From Jaapia argillacea MUCL 33604 (Eukaryota; Basidiomycota; Agaricomycetes; Jaapiales; Jaapiaceae), in NCBI GenBank assembly GCA_000697665.1, contig KL197711.1:1634034-1698033 (forward strand): a DNA stretch of 64,000 nucleotides, in the 5' to 3' direction. The notes beneath the pieces are model-generated. The model had not been told where the DNA came from. It did no database searches and saw only the letters and a program-made list of their open reading frames with translations. Each line of letters starts with the position of its first letter. The stretch's first letter is position 1. Made by a program: the position numbers and the translations under genes. This document shows positions 50,010-62,436 of this stretch, piece after piece.

Positions 50010-51243
50010 CGTTATCCCCAGCTACGAAAAAGAGCGACAGGAAAGAGGGGGGGGAGAAAGGAGAGGAGGGACGAAGGAGAAGGGAGGGACAGGGTCTGGT
50101 TCGGTTGGATCCATAAGGAGACAGGACCTTTTGTATGGGCCGTGGATGGAACCGAGCTCGAACATGCCGCACACTAGTCTGACTAGCAATTGATTAGAGG
50201 ATCACAAGGAGATGGACACGGGAAACCCGGTTTCAAATTTCCATAATGAACGAGGATATCGTAAAAACACAGTACAAGGGAAGCAGGATGACAGAAGAAC
50301 TGCCAGCCACGCCGAGGACACGAGTAATGATTGCACAGCACAAGCACAAGCGCAAAAGATTGGCGAAAAAAGTCGATCGACGATGTTGTTCCAGAGGAGT
50401 TCCGTAGCTTCCCAGAATGCTTTCTTCCGGAACTGGTAAATCAAATGCAGATACTCGTCTTGGATACAAGTGCTTTTTCCAGAGTTTCAGGAGAGCGCCT
50501 GCTGTCGATCCACATTCGATTTATATCTTAGCCATGCCGGGGAATATTGAGTAGAGTAGTCAGGCTCAATTGAACAGCTGCGTGCATAATCAATAGCGAC
50601 AGACAGAAAATGACAGGAGGGTCGACGTCGTAGCGTGGTTGAGGGAATAATACTGGACCGCGTTGTGATGGCCTGACGTCAACTCGTGCTCTCCTTTCTG
50701 ATGGTTCAGTTGTCGTTGTTCAGTTATCAGAGGTTGCTCAAAGTCAGAGTCCGAAGTCAGAGTCCGAAACGGCGCCACAAGTTGCATTGCGCCGGACAAG
50801 GGGGTTCCTGGGTTCACTACAAGGGCCCATCGACACCCTTCCGTGCATGAACGTCCTCATAGCCATAGCGCCTCGGCACCTCGGTTTGGGTTTGGTCGAC
50901 CGAGGGGAATGCGTTGGACAAGGCAAACAGGCCAAATCGGCTAAATTGCACTCCAACCCAACAGCAAAATATCTTCGCAACGTCTCCACTCAAAGCACCA
51001 GAAGCAGACAAAATGAGATTAAGAGGACCACGAGCGCCACGGTCAGCACTGAATCCAACTCGGGTTCGACGGCATCGGAGACCCACTGCTTGCAGCAGAA
51101 AATTAATCGAGCTCTATACGCAGTCGTCAACAAAAATAATCATCCATGTACAATCTTCCAGTCCTAAATAGTCCACGAGCCAAAATGTCCAAATATACAG
51201 CGACGATCCGTGTCGGAAAGCAACAGCCAACAGCCAGACCCCG
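50010..51243. other. intergenic, no clear gene
   Basis: About 1.2 kb. It contains a 13-bp tandem repeat (50741-50766). Short frames on both strands, including a hydrophobic minus-strand one near 50233-50469, show no family features. Confidence 0.45.
50741..50766 (+). repeat. 13-bp perfect tandem repeat (AAGTCAGAGTCCG x2)
   Basis: Two exact copies are joined head to tail. They lie about 730 bp upstream of the GNAT-ankyrin start. The role is unknown; it could be a protein-binding site. Confidence 0.7.
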
Positions 51244-52843
51244 TTAATTCGTCTCAGCAGTCGTGTATTGAGTCGTGGCCAGTCCAACCCTCGTATTCGT
51301 GGTGTCAAATGCACTATAGAATCGCTGCAAGAAGGCGAATCCGTCTGAGAGCAATCCATTAGTACCAACCAATTCGAGTCCAATTGCAAACCAACGTGAA
51401 AACTTACTGATAAAATCTAACCCACTTCCACTCTGGCTCCCCAGATCGCTCACAATCGAATAAATCTGATTAGGCTGACCGCCCATCATCGAATTTAAGC
51501 TCCTTGGCCAGATCTGGGCATTGGGTGTCAACTCATAGGTGATTCCGCCAATGTCGAAGAAGAGGGATTGCAAGTTGTTATATTGCTGTTGAGTAAACGT
51601 CAAGAGACCGGTGGTTCTAGAAGACGAGGGATGAGCAGTTGAACAAGATAGCAGGTAAAATGAGACGCACTGGTCCACGGTCCCACCCGTCGCACTTTGA
51701 TAAGCCCGGAAGGCATCGGTGGCGAGCAACAACAACGTCGTTCCAGTATCCACGATCCCAGCATTTCCACCCAATAAACTCGTGCCACCAGAACCATAAG
51801 TCAAGCTCTGGTCAATGCCCCAGTAGTTCGAAGCGGGTGAAGTACTGGTGATGGGTACATAACCAATCTTGCCAGTGTACTTTGACGAGTCGACACTACC
51901 AAAGTCGAGCTCGCCATTTGCGGCGCCGGAGGTGGTGGTGGGTACGTAAGAGATTCCGAGAATCTCTTCGGGGATCGTTCCTTGTGCGTAAAGGTTGTCC
52001 GTCACTGTGGGAACCGTGGTGGTGTTGGAGACGGTGTTCTGGGTGAGGTCAACGGGCCCGACACTGAAGGTATGCGCCGTGAATAGAAGAAAGGCGAGAA
52101 AAAGGGCGGGTGAGACGAACCCAAGAATACCATCGACGTCACTGAAGCCCTGTGCGGTGCTTGCGACGCCGATGGATTGATTCTGGATGACGAGCTCTGG
52201 GCTAAGCGTGACGGTGTCGGTGTCTGGAAAAATTAAATAAGGACTGTAGAAAGGGGGACATTCAACATAAGAAACGTACACTCAGTCCCGGAGAACGACC
52301 CAGAACCATAACTGACATTCTATAATGAGGCAAGTTCAGTAAGGTGCATCTAACTAGCGATTGATAGTACCGTACGACGCTGTCGCCAGTGCTCTGGCTT
52401 GAACTGGTGGGAGTATATGCCTGGCCAGCACCAACCCAAGTATTTGAGCTCCCAGTGTCGATGAGAAGCGTATACTGGGTGGAAGGGTTACCAACGCCTA
52501 CCGATGCGGTGTAAGTTACACCTGTAAACATTATTCCTTCAGTCACTGGTATAGGATACGAATGTTCTCGTTGCTCACCAGCGTCGGTGACATCGATGGA
52601 GTCACCAGAAGTTGGGGGCGCACCACTTCCAGTAGTGGGTGCGGTTTGTCCTGGTGATTGGGTGGCACCGCCACGACCGCCCTTTCGCCTCCTCTTCGCC
52701 TCATGGAACATAGCAGGACCATGGGGATGAAGACCTTTGAGGAACTTCTGAGCACGAGCTTGGTCGCGTGCCAAGATGTCTTTGGCGTGATGGCCCTGGA
52801 TGCGGGTAGTGAACGGGAGGCTGCGAAGTGTTCCTGTAGCCAT
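51244..52843 (-). CDS. pepsin-type (A1) aspartic protease, polyporopepsin-like
   Basis: Aspartic endopeptidase. From MATGTLRSLPF (52843), a propeptide-like stretch (RIQGHHAKDILARDQARAQK) and a Gly/Ser-rich linker precede the catalytic domain. Key parts: VGNPSTQYTLLIDTGSSNTW with the first active Asp, VSYGSGSFSGTEYTD (flap), GTIPEEILGISYVP, GELDFGSVDSSKYTGKIGYV, and GIVDTGTTLLLLATDAF with the second active Asp. The end INGFAFLQRFYSAFDTTNTR, VGLATTQ is typical. Introns interrupt after TDAG, DSV, GTE, GILG, VDQ and DFI. The propeptide is present, yet no clear signal peptide precedes it, which is odd for a family that is usually secreted. A TATA box lies 93 bp upstream. Confidence 0.92.
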
Positions 52844-53872
52844 CTTGTTGTTAGAATTCGAATCGGGTTTGTGTTGTTGGGAGAAGGGTAGAAATTGAGT
52901 AATGTGATGGAGAAAGGAGGTGCAACCCTCCATCCTTTTATAAGGGGATGGAGGATGACGGGGATCTTGTGAAGTTGGGTGAGAAGTAGTCGTCATCGCG
53001 AGCGAATAGTGGCGGGAGAAAGGCAAGTGGCGATATGGAGAACCGTTGAGAGGTACGCCGCGTCATGAGGAGCGTAGGATATACCAGCGTCGGCAATAGG
53101 GGCATGATATCGAGCAACCGAGAGAAGCCATTGGAAAAGAAAGGAGTGAGATCCAAGGATAGGCTTCCTGCTTCCGGAGCTGAGGCAGCCTCGGTTCCAT
53201 CCCAAGGCCGTGGAGGTAGAGAGAAGTGTCCGGCTGCGATTACAATTTTAGAACTGTGGCCAATATCTCGTCGGAGGGGACGGAAACCATGTGGAATTTG
53301 ACATCGTCGACGCAATCGTCGTCACAGACGACAGAGAAGACAGAAGTGCACCAGCTCATTTCTCAGCGAGAGAAGTTGACGGTTGACAGGTTGAACCACC
53401 AACTCCGAGACGACTCGACATGGGGAAGTAGGATGATGATTCGGACATCCGGAGAAGGGTGCCACAAGGGGAGAACAAGACGAGGGATTTGGTTCAGGTG
53501 ATAGAATCGGAATAGGCGGGAAGTGATGGTGGTAGATCATGTATCGCTTTGGAAAGATCTCTCTGTAGGCGACCACAGAAGCATCGATGACGTTACTTGA
53601 GAACACTCCGGCGAATATCCGCAGCCCGGACACTGGTTATCTTATCTTCCACAGTGAGAAACCACAGATGGTGACAAAACATTGACATACCAAAATCTCG
53701 TCGTGACGAAATTCCAGCCGATTAAGACTCGAAACAGATGCTCATATAATCCCGCTACAAATTCACCCACGGTCCCGGTCCTCCTATTGATGCGCAGACA
53801 CGGACGCCGGGTGGGGTCATAGGACAGAAGGGATGGAAATCAAGACTATTCGGCCGTGGAGCGGGGCTGAAA
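52844..53872. other. promoter region of the aspartic protease
   Basis: About 1 kb. The TATA box (52936-52942, minus strand) is the only signal I can name. No gene is seen. Confidence 0.5.
52936..52942 (-). promoter_or_regulatory. TATA box of the aspartic protease gene
   Basis: TATAAAA on the minus strand, 93 bp before the ATG at 52843. The alternative upstream ATG at 52934 directly abuts the box and would lie before the expected transcription start. Confidence 0.55.
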
Positions 53873-55790
53873 TTATAATGCTAGGATGTGAAGGCCTCTA
53901 CATTTCCCGTCCACAACCTATGACAAAGGGGCGAAAGATTAGGGGTTAGGTCATTCCAAGGTGGTTTTTTTTACTCACCTCGAGCCCAACGAGGTCGCTA
54001 CTGGCTAGGATCTGCGGAAAAGGAAGTGGGATGTCGAAGACGACTTCACGATATGGGAGTGCAGTTGTGACGTCGTTGACGTAAATATCACCAGCAGGAA
54101 TCACAGCCGGTTCAATGACGATATTGGTGGTTGGGTCAAAGGACATATTTTGGCTGTCATCACTACTAGGTTCTTGCGGGGGGGAATGGGGGGGCTCTCG
54201 GAGTAATGTAGGTGATGGAGAGCGTACTTGGTGTCGCAAAAGGTCCCTTGCGATGTCCAGTTGATTGAAGTCCATAATTCGGTTGGGTAAAACAAGACGA
54301 TGGCCGAAGATGCTGTCGCTCAGCCTCACGAAGGCTCGAGGCATTTTGAATGCACGCGTACAAGGTGGACCCCATACATCCCAAAGAATTGTTTGAGGGT
54401 CTTCAAGTTCATTTTTAAAGGTGCTTGGAACTTGTTGCAGGAGCTTGGGAACGGAGATGATGAATACATAGCCGGTTGTAAGGTGGTCGGGATCGCCCAA
54501 ATCATTGGAGGTCAACAGAGACATCTCGCAGCAGATGAGAGTCGGCGAAGGGGCGATGTCAAAGGGAAGAGGTCGAGACTCCGACGGATAAACAGTGGAA
54601 CGATTGCAGGGTAACCCGGGATACAAATTGGGGATCGCAAAGGTGAATCGGTTAAGGGATTCTGGGAGAGTAAATGTAGTCAACAGCGTAGGAATTACCT
54701 TTCCACAAGCGTCACTGTCCAAGACATAGATGTCCAAGTACCCGCAAGGATCGTGGGGGCATATGCACTTGGAGATTAGGAGGTACCGGTCGGATAGAAA
54801 GGCCAGTCCACCAATAACACTGGTGGCGTAACCACGTAGCAATTCCTGGAAGTGACCTAGTCGGAAGGTAGGGGGAGAAAATGCAAGGGGGACTATGGCT
54901 TACTGTGTGGGCATGGCCCGATGGCCAGTGGAAGAGCATGAGAGTTACTCCACGCAAAGTCGCTGTCGAGCGGGTGACTGAACATGCAACGAGCTCGCCA
55001 AATATCGTTAGATGGCAGATGGAGGTTCCAAGCTCCTGGAGAGAAGAGTCCAGGGGCTGCCTTATGGGCTGTATGCCGGCCGCCCGTGGGTGGGGAGTGC
55101 CGTGGAGAAGAGATAAGATATGGAAGGTGATATGTGTTCTTGACGGGACTCGTCAGTCTTGAGAGATGAATGTTGAAAGTACGAACTCACGGCGGTGGCG
55201 AGTCGGGTAATCGTTCTATCCCAATAAGGAGATCTTGGGCAGGATCGAAGTCAAATCCTCCCATTAAGTCGTGGAGATGAAGGGACCAGGAGGGTACTTC
55301 GGGGGTGATGGACCGGATGTTGACAACGTCTAGGCAATTGAACGCCTCTTGGACTAAAGGCCCTCGCAGATAAGCTCCGACAAAAACACCGCCTCTGAAC
55401 GAAAACCCTTTACGGGCCCCAAATGAAGATGAATCGTAGCCTCTAACAAGATCGATGGTCTCCAAAGTTTCGATGACTGGGTCTTTCCAGGCGGCTTGCT
55501 GCTCCTTGAGATACTTGAGCCGCTGTCTTGTTGTAGATGGATGGGTCAAACTACCATCTCCATAATTTGCAGCTCCCAACTCGACGATGTACTGGAGGCT
55601 GGCGGTACGGCGAATGGTCTCGTAGAAGCCTCTGGAGACCTATCCGACAATCGGAATGCGATGAGGATGAGCTCAGTTGGAGAGAATTAGAGAGAGGCCA
55701 GCGTACAGTCTGACACTTCAGCAACTCTCGGAAATCTAGTAAGGATAGGATGGTCACCAGGAGCTCTGGAGGCAGCATCGTTATTTTCAT
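53873..55790 (-). CDS. F-box protein
   Basis: Likely SCF ubiquitin-ligase adaptor of the Agaricomycete F-box expansion. The N-terminus MKITMLPPELLVTILSLLDF (about residues 1-30) continues LLKCQTVSRGFYETIRRTAS across an intron, a form very common in this clade. The body contains LQYIVELGAANYGDGSLTHP, FDFDPAQDLLIGIE, PSWSLHLHDLMGGF, and CGYLDIYVLDSDA. At the 3' end a GTGAGT donor after LVGLE and an acceptor TCATAG give a final 45-nt exon (53873-53917, VVDGKCRGLHILAL). Reading through that intron instead stops at 53946. About five exons. Confidence 0.88.
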
Positions 55791-56041
55791 GGAGGGAGAG
55801 CACCACGATTAGAACAAGCCGCGATCGACATCGAAACAAAAGACACAAGCTGAAGCGCGAAGTTCGAATTGAATTGTACGTACACACAGAGTCCCACAAC
55901 CTGTCACGTTCAGCTTCAGTCAGCTCATAGCCGCAATCTCAGCTATATTTGCGCGATAATGACTTTCGGCTTGCACATATGCCACTATCAGGTCCCTCCA
56001 ATCTTGTCTCGACGTAACCACCACGCCAGGCCCTACCCAAC

Positions 56042-57471
56042 ATGCCATTTGAAACCGTGACTTTGAATGACGGAAACAAGGTGCGGTTCTTCAGCCCATG
56101 GCTCAAACAGCGCCGGAATCTAATGTTCTGGTCGTTAGATACCAGCCATTGCTTTTGGAACAGGGAGCGTGTGGAAAGGGCATGTGAGACCAACTTCCCA
56201 CCAGACGACGTGCTAAGACTCACAGGTCTTGGGTTGACTAGAGCGTGACTGAATATGTTGAACAAGCCATCGAGACAGGCTTCTCCCACATAGACACGGC
56301 AGCGAGTGAGTTCCTCCGTTCTGTCCCTTCATATCGGACCGTGATTCATTCGTCACAGTCTATGGGAACGAAGATACCGTTGGTACAGCTCTTAGGGAAG
56401 TTGGGTTGGATCGGGATGACCTCTACGTTACAACGAAATATGACGGAGGCGACATTCAGGAAGCGGTCCACAGCAGTTTGTCAAAGGTGCGTATCTACCT
56501 ACGTCCCTTCATGTTGGCATCAGCTCACGATCGTGTCAGCTTGGCCTGAAACAACTCGACCTTTACTTGATTCATGCGCCTAGCTTCGTCGAGGGCAAGC
56601 TAGAGTCGGCTTGGCAAGAATTTGAGAAAATCAAAGAGACCGGTCTGGCAAAGTACGTGCAGGATATGATTTTTGGTCTGCTCATTCTAATGTCCACTGT
56701 CCTGTTAGGAGCATCGGTGTTAGCAATTTTACGGTGAAAGACCTCCAACAGGTCATCAAATCTGCCAAAGTCAAGCCCGCCGTGAATCAGGTACGATTTT
56801 ACCAGTTCTTGGACGTCGAGTAGCTAAGCTCGAGCTCATACACTGGATTCTAAGATTCGCTTCCACCCCTACAATTATTCCGAGAACAAGACCCTTTTGG
56901 AGTACTCCGGCAAGCATGGCATCATCACGGAGGCGTATGGAAGTCTATAGTGAGTTTACCGCCTTCTACTTCTCTTCATTGAAAGCCAATTGTGATCTTC
57001 GTAGTCCTATAACCCAAGCACCAGGAGGTCCCGTGGACAAGGTCCTCGCCGCTGTCGGGAAAAGAATTGGTGCCAACCCTGGTCAAGTCATCTTTAAGTG
57101 GGTTCAGGCCAAAGGAGTGGTGATTGTCACGTACGTCAATATGCAAGTCCCTTCATGTCTTCAAGCTCATGTGGTTCCCGACCCAGCACAAGCTCGAAAA
57201 AAGAACGGCTTGAGGAGTATTTAGCAGTTGCCGATCTTCGTGAGCACCCTTCATACTTTGATCCCCCACAAATCAATTTACTGTTGGTTAACCACTAGCA
57301 CCCCTCACTGAGGAGGAAATCGCCGCAATTGATGCTGCTGGAGCTAAAGGCCCACCTAAACCCATTCGGCGTCATATAGCAACAGCACTTTGGATGCTTT
57401 TGATCATGTATTGGTTTGCGGGGTCTTTTCTTGACCTCTCGAGATGGATGGGGGATAGGGCGAGTGCATAG
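56042..57471 (+). CDS. aldo-keto reductase with C-terminal hydrophobic tail (copy 1 of 3)
   Basis: NAD(P)H-dependent carbonyl reductase fold. Exon 1 (56042-56080) codes [13 protein letters not shown]; then IPAIAFGTGSVWKGH, VEQAIETGFSHIDTAA with the catalytic Asp, IYGNEDTVGTAL (Tyr), [13 protein letters not shown] (Lys), LDLYLIHAPSF (His), [57 protein letters not shown] and [18 protein letters not shown]. All four tetrad residues are kept. After the barrel a helix TALWMLLIMYWFAGSFLDL (near the C-terminus) looks like a tail anchor, then RWMGDRASA. Nine or so short introns match those of the two following copies. Confidence 0.92.
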
Positions 57472-57894
57472 ATCAGTTGCGGGATGACGGATTCCTATTA
57501 CACGCAAGCCTTCATGCACCGGCATTGAGTATGGAAATGTTGGATAGACCTGAGCTTTATCGATGATGTGTAGCTTGGCCCCATTTTACTTAGATTCAAG
57601 TTGCCACCCCTGGATCTTGGCCGAGCCGCATAGTAATTTCACCGCTCAACCTTCGCTCGTTCACAGTGAATATCAATTCCTACAATATGGCTGCTGGTTC
57701 TACCAAATTGTAAGTCCGTACTGCGACAAGTCGCCACGCGTTGTGCACTCCCGGAATTACAATGCCTTCCCACTGGGTTACCCTGCGAACGCTATTCGCC
57801 ATTGGCGGGAGTTATTAGCACAGGCTGAACGATGGATGTCGTCTCCTTCTATCCCTCCACTCCTCGTAGCATTTGAACCAGAGTGCAGAGCAAC

Positions 57895-59295
57895 ATGGTC
57901 TTTGGCACAGTGACATTGAATGATGGGAATGAGGCAAGTGCATCGATGCTTATTCGACGACGATTTGAACTTTCCGCTGACATGCAATACGGCCCACCTA
58001 CAGATTCCAACCATCGCTTTCGGCACAGGAAGTGCACTCTTTGGCCGTGTGAACAGCTATCTACCCCCAGAGGTTGGCTTACGTTGAGCAAGATCTTCAT
58101 TCTAGAATGCCACAGACAATGTGGAGCTAGCTATTGAAACTGGCTTTATTCACATCGACACTGCTGCCAGTGCGTGGATATTAAGCAGCTGAACGCACGG
58201 GTTGAGCGCCATGTTTACACCTTTCCAGTTTATAAGAACGAAGATTCCGTTGGCGATGCTATCAAGGGAGGAGGGTTCGATCGAGAGAAGCTCTATATCG
58301 CGACAAAGTATGACGGAGGTGATATTCAGAGAGAAGTCCGATCCAGCTTGACGAAGGTGCGCATCTAAGCATTGAGTATGCGAGTTTGACTTAGGCTGAC
58401 GACACCCAAGCTGGGGCTCACCCAAGTGGACCTCTATTTGATTCACTTCCCATCCCTCGTCGAGAAGGATATGGAGGGTGGTTGGCGTGAACTTGAGAAG
58501 ATCAAAGAGGACGGTTTATCGAGGTACGATTTGAATGGGGTTGGGCCTATCATTCCCTTTACCACCTTTCCAGGAGCATCGGTGTGAGCAACTTCAACCT
58601 TGAACAAATGCAAGAGTTGGTGAAGGTCGCTAGGATCAAACCGGCGGTAAACCAGGTGTGTCTTGCCTGGAGAGGACAGTATCCCTGAGCTGACTGGGTA
58701 TTGCTGTCCTGAAAGATACGACTCCATCCCTATAACTACGCCGAGAACAGAGCCCTGCTTGCATATTCTGCCCAGCATGGTATTGTGACCGAGGCATACA
58801 GCAGTCTCACGTACGTTGTTTTCATCTACCTACCAAATTCGGTGCTATCTGACGGGGAACGCAGCCCATTGACAAAGTTGCCTGGCGGTGCTGTCGACAA
58901 ACCCGTTGCAGCTGCAGCTAAGAGGCTTGGAGCAACGCCGGGTCAGGTTATATTCAAATGGGTAGAGTCCAAAGGTGTAGTTATTGTTACGTATGTGGAT
59001 ACCCTCAAACATCTACTCCCTCACGCTGAGACATGGACGGATTTTCAGTACGAGCTCAAGGAAGGAACGTCTGGAGGAATACCTCGCAGTGGCCGATATT
59101 CCCGCTCTAACATCCGCGGAAATTGCAGCCATCGACCAGGCTGGAGCCAGTGGATTTTCCTCCGAGACCTCGTTCGGGTTTGGATTTTGGGTCTTCATTC
59201 TGGTGGTGCTTGCCGGTGGTTGGTTTGCCAGGCGATTCTTCATCTCTCGACGCGAGAAAACTACCACGGGATATGAGCCTATTTCCTCCAGTTAG
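57895..59295 (+). CDS. aldo-keto reductase with C-terminal hydrophobic tail (copy 2 of 3)
   Basis: Second member of the tandem set. Start [13 protein letters not shown] (57895-57933), then [121 protein letters not shown]. The catalytic tetrad is intact. The tail has a long helix ([20 protein letters not shown]) and a basic end [17 protein letters not shown], the most convincing membrane anchor of the three. Intron 1 (57934-58003) uses a GC donor (GAG|GCAAGT) where copies 1 and 3 have GT. Confidence 0.92.
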
Positions 59296-59519
59296 ACTGT
59301 CATTCTGGTGTTTTGTGGACATGGACATGTTGTAGGATGAGATAAATGTATTTCTGTGGTTTGTGAGATTACGCCAAGATTTCGCGTTTGCCTTGTCGTT
59401 TCCAGCCACATGCCGGCGCCGTGCTGCGGTGCGGAAGCTCGGTCAATGCTCCATCCCTCAACACAAATGCGTTGTGATTTCACCACCACCTAAACTGTGT
59501 CGTCGGCGCGATATTAGCC

Positions 59520-60906
59520 ATGCCTTTCCAAGATGTCCCTTTGAACGATGGCCATGAGGTGAGCTCCTAAGCTCCGACACAGCGACATCGCCCTGATTTG
59601 CTCCCAGCTTCCTTCCATAGCATTTGGGACGGGGACTTCTCTGTTTGGTCAGGTCAGTCGGGGGTGATAATACTAGGAGCAGTCAAGCTGACTGGTTGCC
59701 CTCAAATTTCAGGACGCTACTGAGGGAGTCGAGCTTGCAATAGAGACTGGGTTTTGTCATATTGATACTTCTGCCAGTGAGTGCCAATGGATCTCTGAAG
59801 ACCTCCATGGTTGAAGTTGTGTAGTTTATGGGAACGAAGACAGTGTCGGAAACGCTATCAGGGAATCCGGGTTACCCAGAGATGAACTCTATATCACCAC
59901 GAAATACGACGGGGGTGACGTCTCTCAAGCAATCGAGACCAGTTTAGCGAAGGTATGCTTATGCGGTCACGCTTTGACCACGTCCCGAATACTAAATCCT
60001 GCCACGAATTAACTTCACAGCTTGGCCTGAAGTATGTCGACCTATATCTCATCCACCAGCCATACCTTGTAGACAATAATATGGAGGCTGTTTGGCGGGA
60101 GTTCGAGAGGGCGAAGGAAGCGGGTCTGGCAAAGTAAGCCTCCGATGTACCCTCCTAGACTAATATTGACTAACCGTTTTGTCCAGGAGTATTGGTGTTA
60201 GCAATTTCAATGTCGAACAGTTACAAAGGCTCTTGAAGATCGCCAAAACTAAGCCGGCTGTCAATCAGGTCTGTACTTGACCCAAAGTACGGCATGAGCG
60301 ACCACCTCATCGGTGATTCTATATGTAGATTCAATTTGATCCCTACACCTACGCCGAGAGCAAGGCCCTTCTTGAATACTCTGCCGAGAATGGGATCGTT
60401 ACGCAGGCTTATGGGAGTCTTCTGTAAGTCCATGCCAACACTTTCCTTCGCCTCCATTATCCTCATGTCCCCAGTCCCATCACCCGAACGCCTGGAGGGG
60501 CGGTTGACAAGCCCCTTGCTGACGCCGCCAAACGACTTCATGCAACGCCCGGGCAGGTCATCTTCAAGTGGGTCCTTTCAAAAGGGGTAGTCATCGTAAC
60601 GTACGTCAATCTCTAGGTACCGGGGTGTCTATCCTGCTCACGGTAATGCCCACTAGAACGAGTTCCAAGAAAACCCGTCTGGAAGAGTATCTCGCTGTTG
60701 CAGACCTCCGTAAGTCTGAACTACATTTTTCGGCTCTCAAGCCTCACATTCGTCGCCCAGCGCCCTTATACGCCGCGGAAATAACAGCCATCGACGAGGC
60801 AGGGGCAAAGGGACCACCTCAGTCCATCCGTCAGCATCTATATCTGGGTGCTTGTACGACACTTGTTCTATTTGCACTCGCGAGAGTTTTTTGGGCTCTG
60901 ATATGA
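59520..60906 (+). CDS. aldo-keto reductase with C-terminal hydrophobic tail (copy 3 of 3)
   Basis: Third tandem member. Start [13 protein letters not shown] (59520-59558), then [140 protein letters not shown]. The catalytic tetrad is intact. It ends [24 protein letters not shown], a hydrophobic C-terminal segment with almost nothing after it, as in tail-anchored proteins. Exon 1 has the same 39-nt length as in copies 1 and 2. Confidence 0.92.
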
Positions 60907-61189
60907 GTACTACGTGATCGAACTGAACGCTACACAGTGTTCCTGCATCTGTACATCATCTGATTCGCTGTATCATAGTAGATGTCCAAAGGACAATGGA
61001 CATGGACATTACTTTAGTAGTGCTTCGACCATCGTATGACGCGCCCGTTTTGGCCCCGTTCCCTTGGGAACTTCGACGCTGCAGGTTGTTCCTACCCACA
61101 CCCACCGCAGGTTCGGTGGTCTCGGAACCGTTTTCATCGTTCGATCTCATTTCTTTGTCGACTGTCTCCAAGTCTGCTTGACGTGTAAC

Positions 61190-62436
61190 ATGTCGTCAAA
61201 TTTCATTCGGGACAGCATGCTCCGCTTGTCAATACCCACCAGGGATTCCCTCTATTATATATCAGACGGCAACACAGTGCTATTGGTGGAGAACACGCTT
61301 TTCAAAGTTTGTTCTAGCAAATGTATTCCTCGACAATTTCCTCACCGTCTCGTGATGCCTCGTACTTATCGCACAGGTGCATCGCTCCACTCTGGTCAAG
61401 GATGGGTCCAGCTTTGAGACACTGTTTTCTCTTCCATGCGAAGCCCCGCCTTCTAGTTCGAACCAAACCGTACCCGCGGTTGGGCCACTGCCGGAAGGAG
61501 AGAGTGACGATAATCCAATACACCTACATGACACGGCTGACCAATTCCGTGCATTGCTATGGGCACTCTACGCGCTGTGGGTTAATTGGTCGTGATGATT
61601 TCCTCCTACTGACGTGTGCATCCGCCAGGCCTCATGAGCTGATGGTTGCGACGACTGCCGAAGCCAACCCGGTGCTGCTATACCACCTAGCTCAAATGGC
61701 GCACAAGTACCAGTTCAAGTCACTACTGTCTTGGGTGCTTTCAGCTTTATTCACCTTCTACACGCGCTTCGGAGCATTGGATACCCTCCCCAGTTCATCC
61801 GATGACACAGCCCCAGCTACCGGCCCTACTCTCGTTCAATTGACGGAGCTCGCTTCACTGTGTGAATGCACCGGTCTTCTGGATGCCACCATTACGAGGT
61901 GGAAGAAACTTATCAGCGAAGGCCAGGAAATCGCACTTGCCATCCTGATCGCGGAACGCCTTAACATCCGAACGCTTTTGGGAATGGCATATTCTGCGAT
62001 GCTCCTCAAAGGTCGCAAATTCTGGGATGCGGAGCCACTTTTGAACCGGGACCAACGCATACGACTCCTTTCGGGGCATTACTCTCTTTCTCGGCTTTCG
62101 GAGAAGCTACCCCTCAATCCACCAGTTCTTCTTCATACAGCTCGATGTCCCTCCCCTCCCCGATGCTCAAAGGCGTGGGCTGCACTGTGGAAGCAGGTGC
62201 TTGACTTGGAGTCGCAGGTTGCTCCGATGGAGTCTGTGGATGTGGTGAGAAAGTTGAGAGTGGCGGAGGCTGTCCTCGTCGGTTTGATGGAGAAGGATGA
62301 TTCAGGAGGGTCCACCCAGTTGTGTCCAGAGAACCCATGGTTGCCCTATTGCAAGGAAAGTGCCTTGGCTTCTGTTGCGCTCAGAGGGAAGGAAATACGG
62401 GATGGACTCGCGGATCATTTCACAGACGTCTTCTGA
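61190..62436 (+). CDS. BTB/POZ-domain protein (copy 1)
   Basis: Start MSSNFIRDSMLRLSIPTRDS. The BTB fold follows: YYISDGNTVLLVENTLFKV, HRSTLVKDGSSFETLFSLPC, HLHDTADQFRALLWALYAL, PHELMVATTAEANPVLLYHL, AQMAHKYQFKSLLSWVL. Introns lie after LFK (acceptor CGCACAG) and inside the codon after YAL (GTGGGT...CGCCAG). The C-terminal half (LTELASLCECTGLLDATITR, HYSLSRLSEKLPL) is alpha-helical and typical of a large Agaricomycete BTB family. Probable CUL3-type adaptor or nuclear protein; partners are unknown. It is related to the gene at 63163. Confidence 0.85.

Noticed and set aside
52844-52934. Upstream Met (MEGCTSF...) for the aspartic protease
   Set aside because: It lies directly at the TATA box, before the likely transcription start, and does not create a signal peptide.
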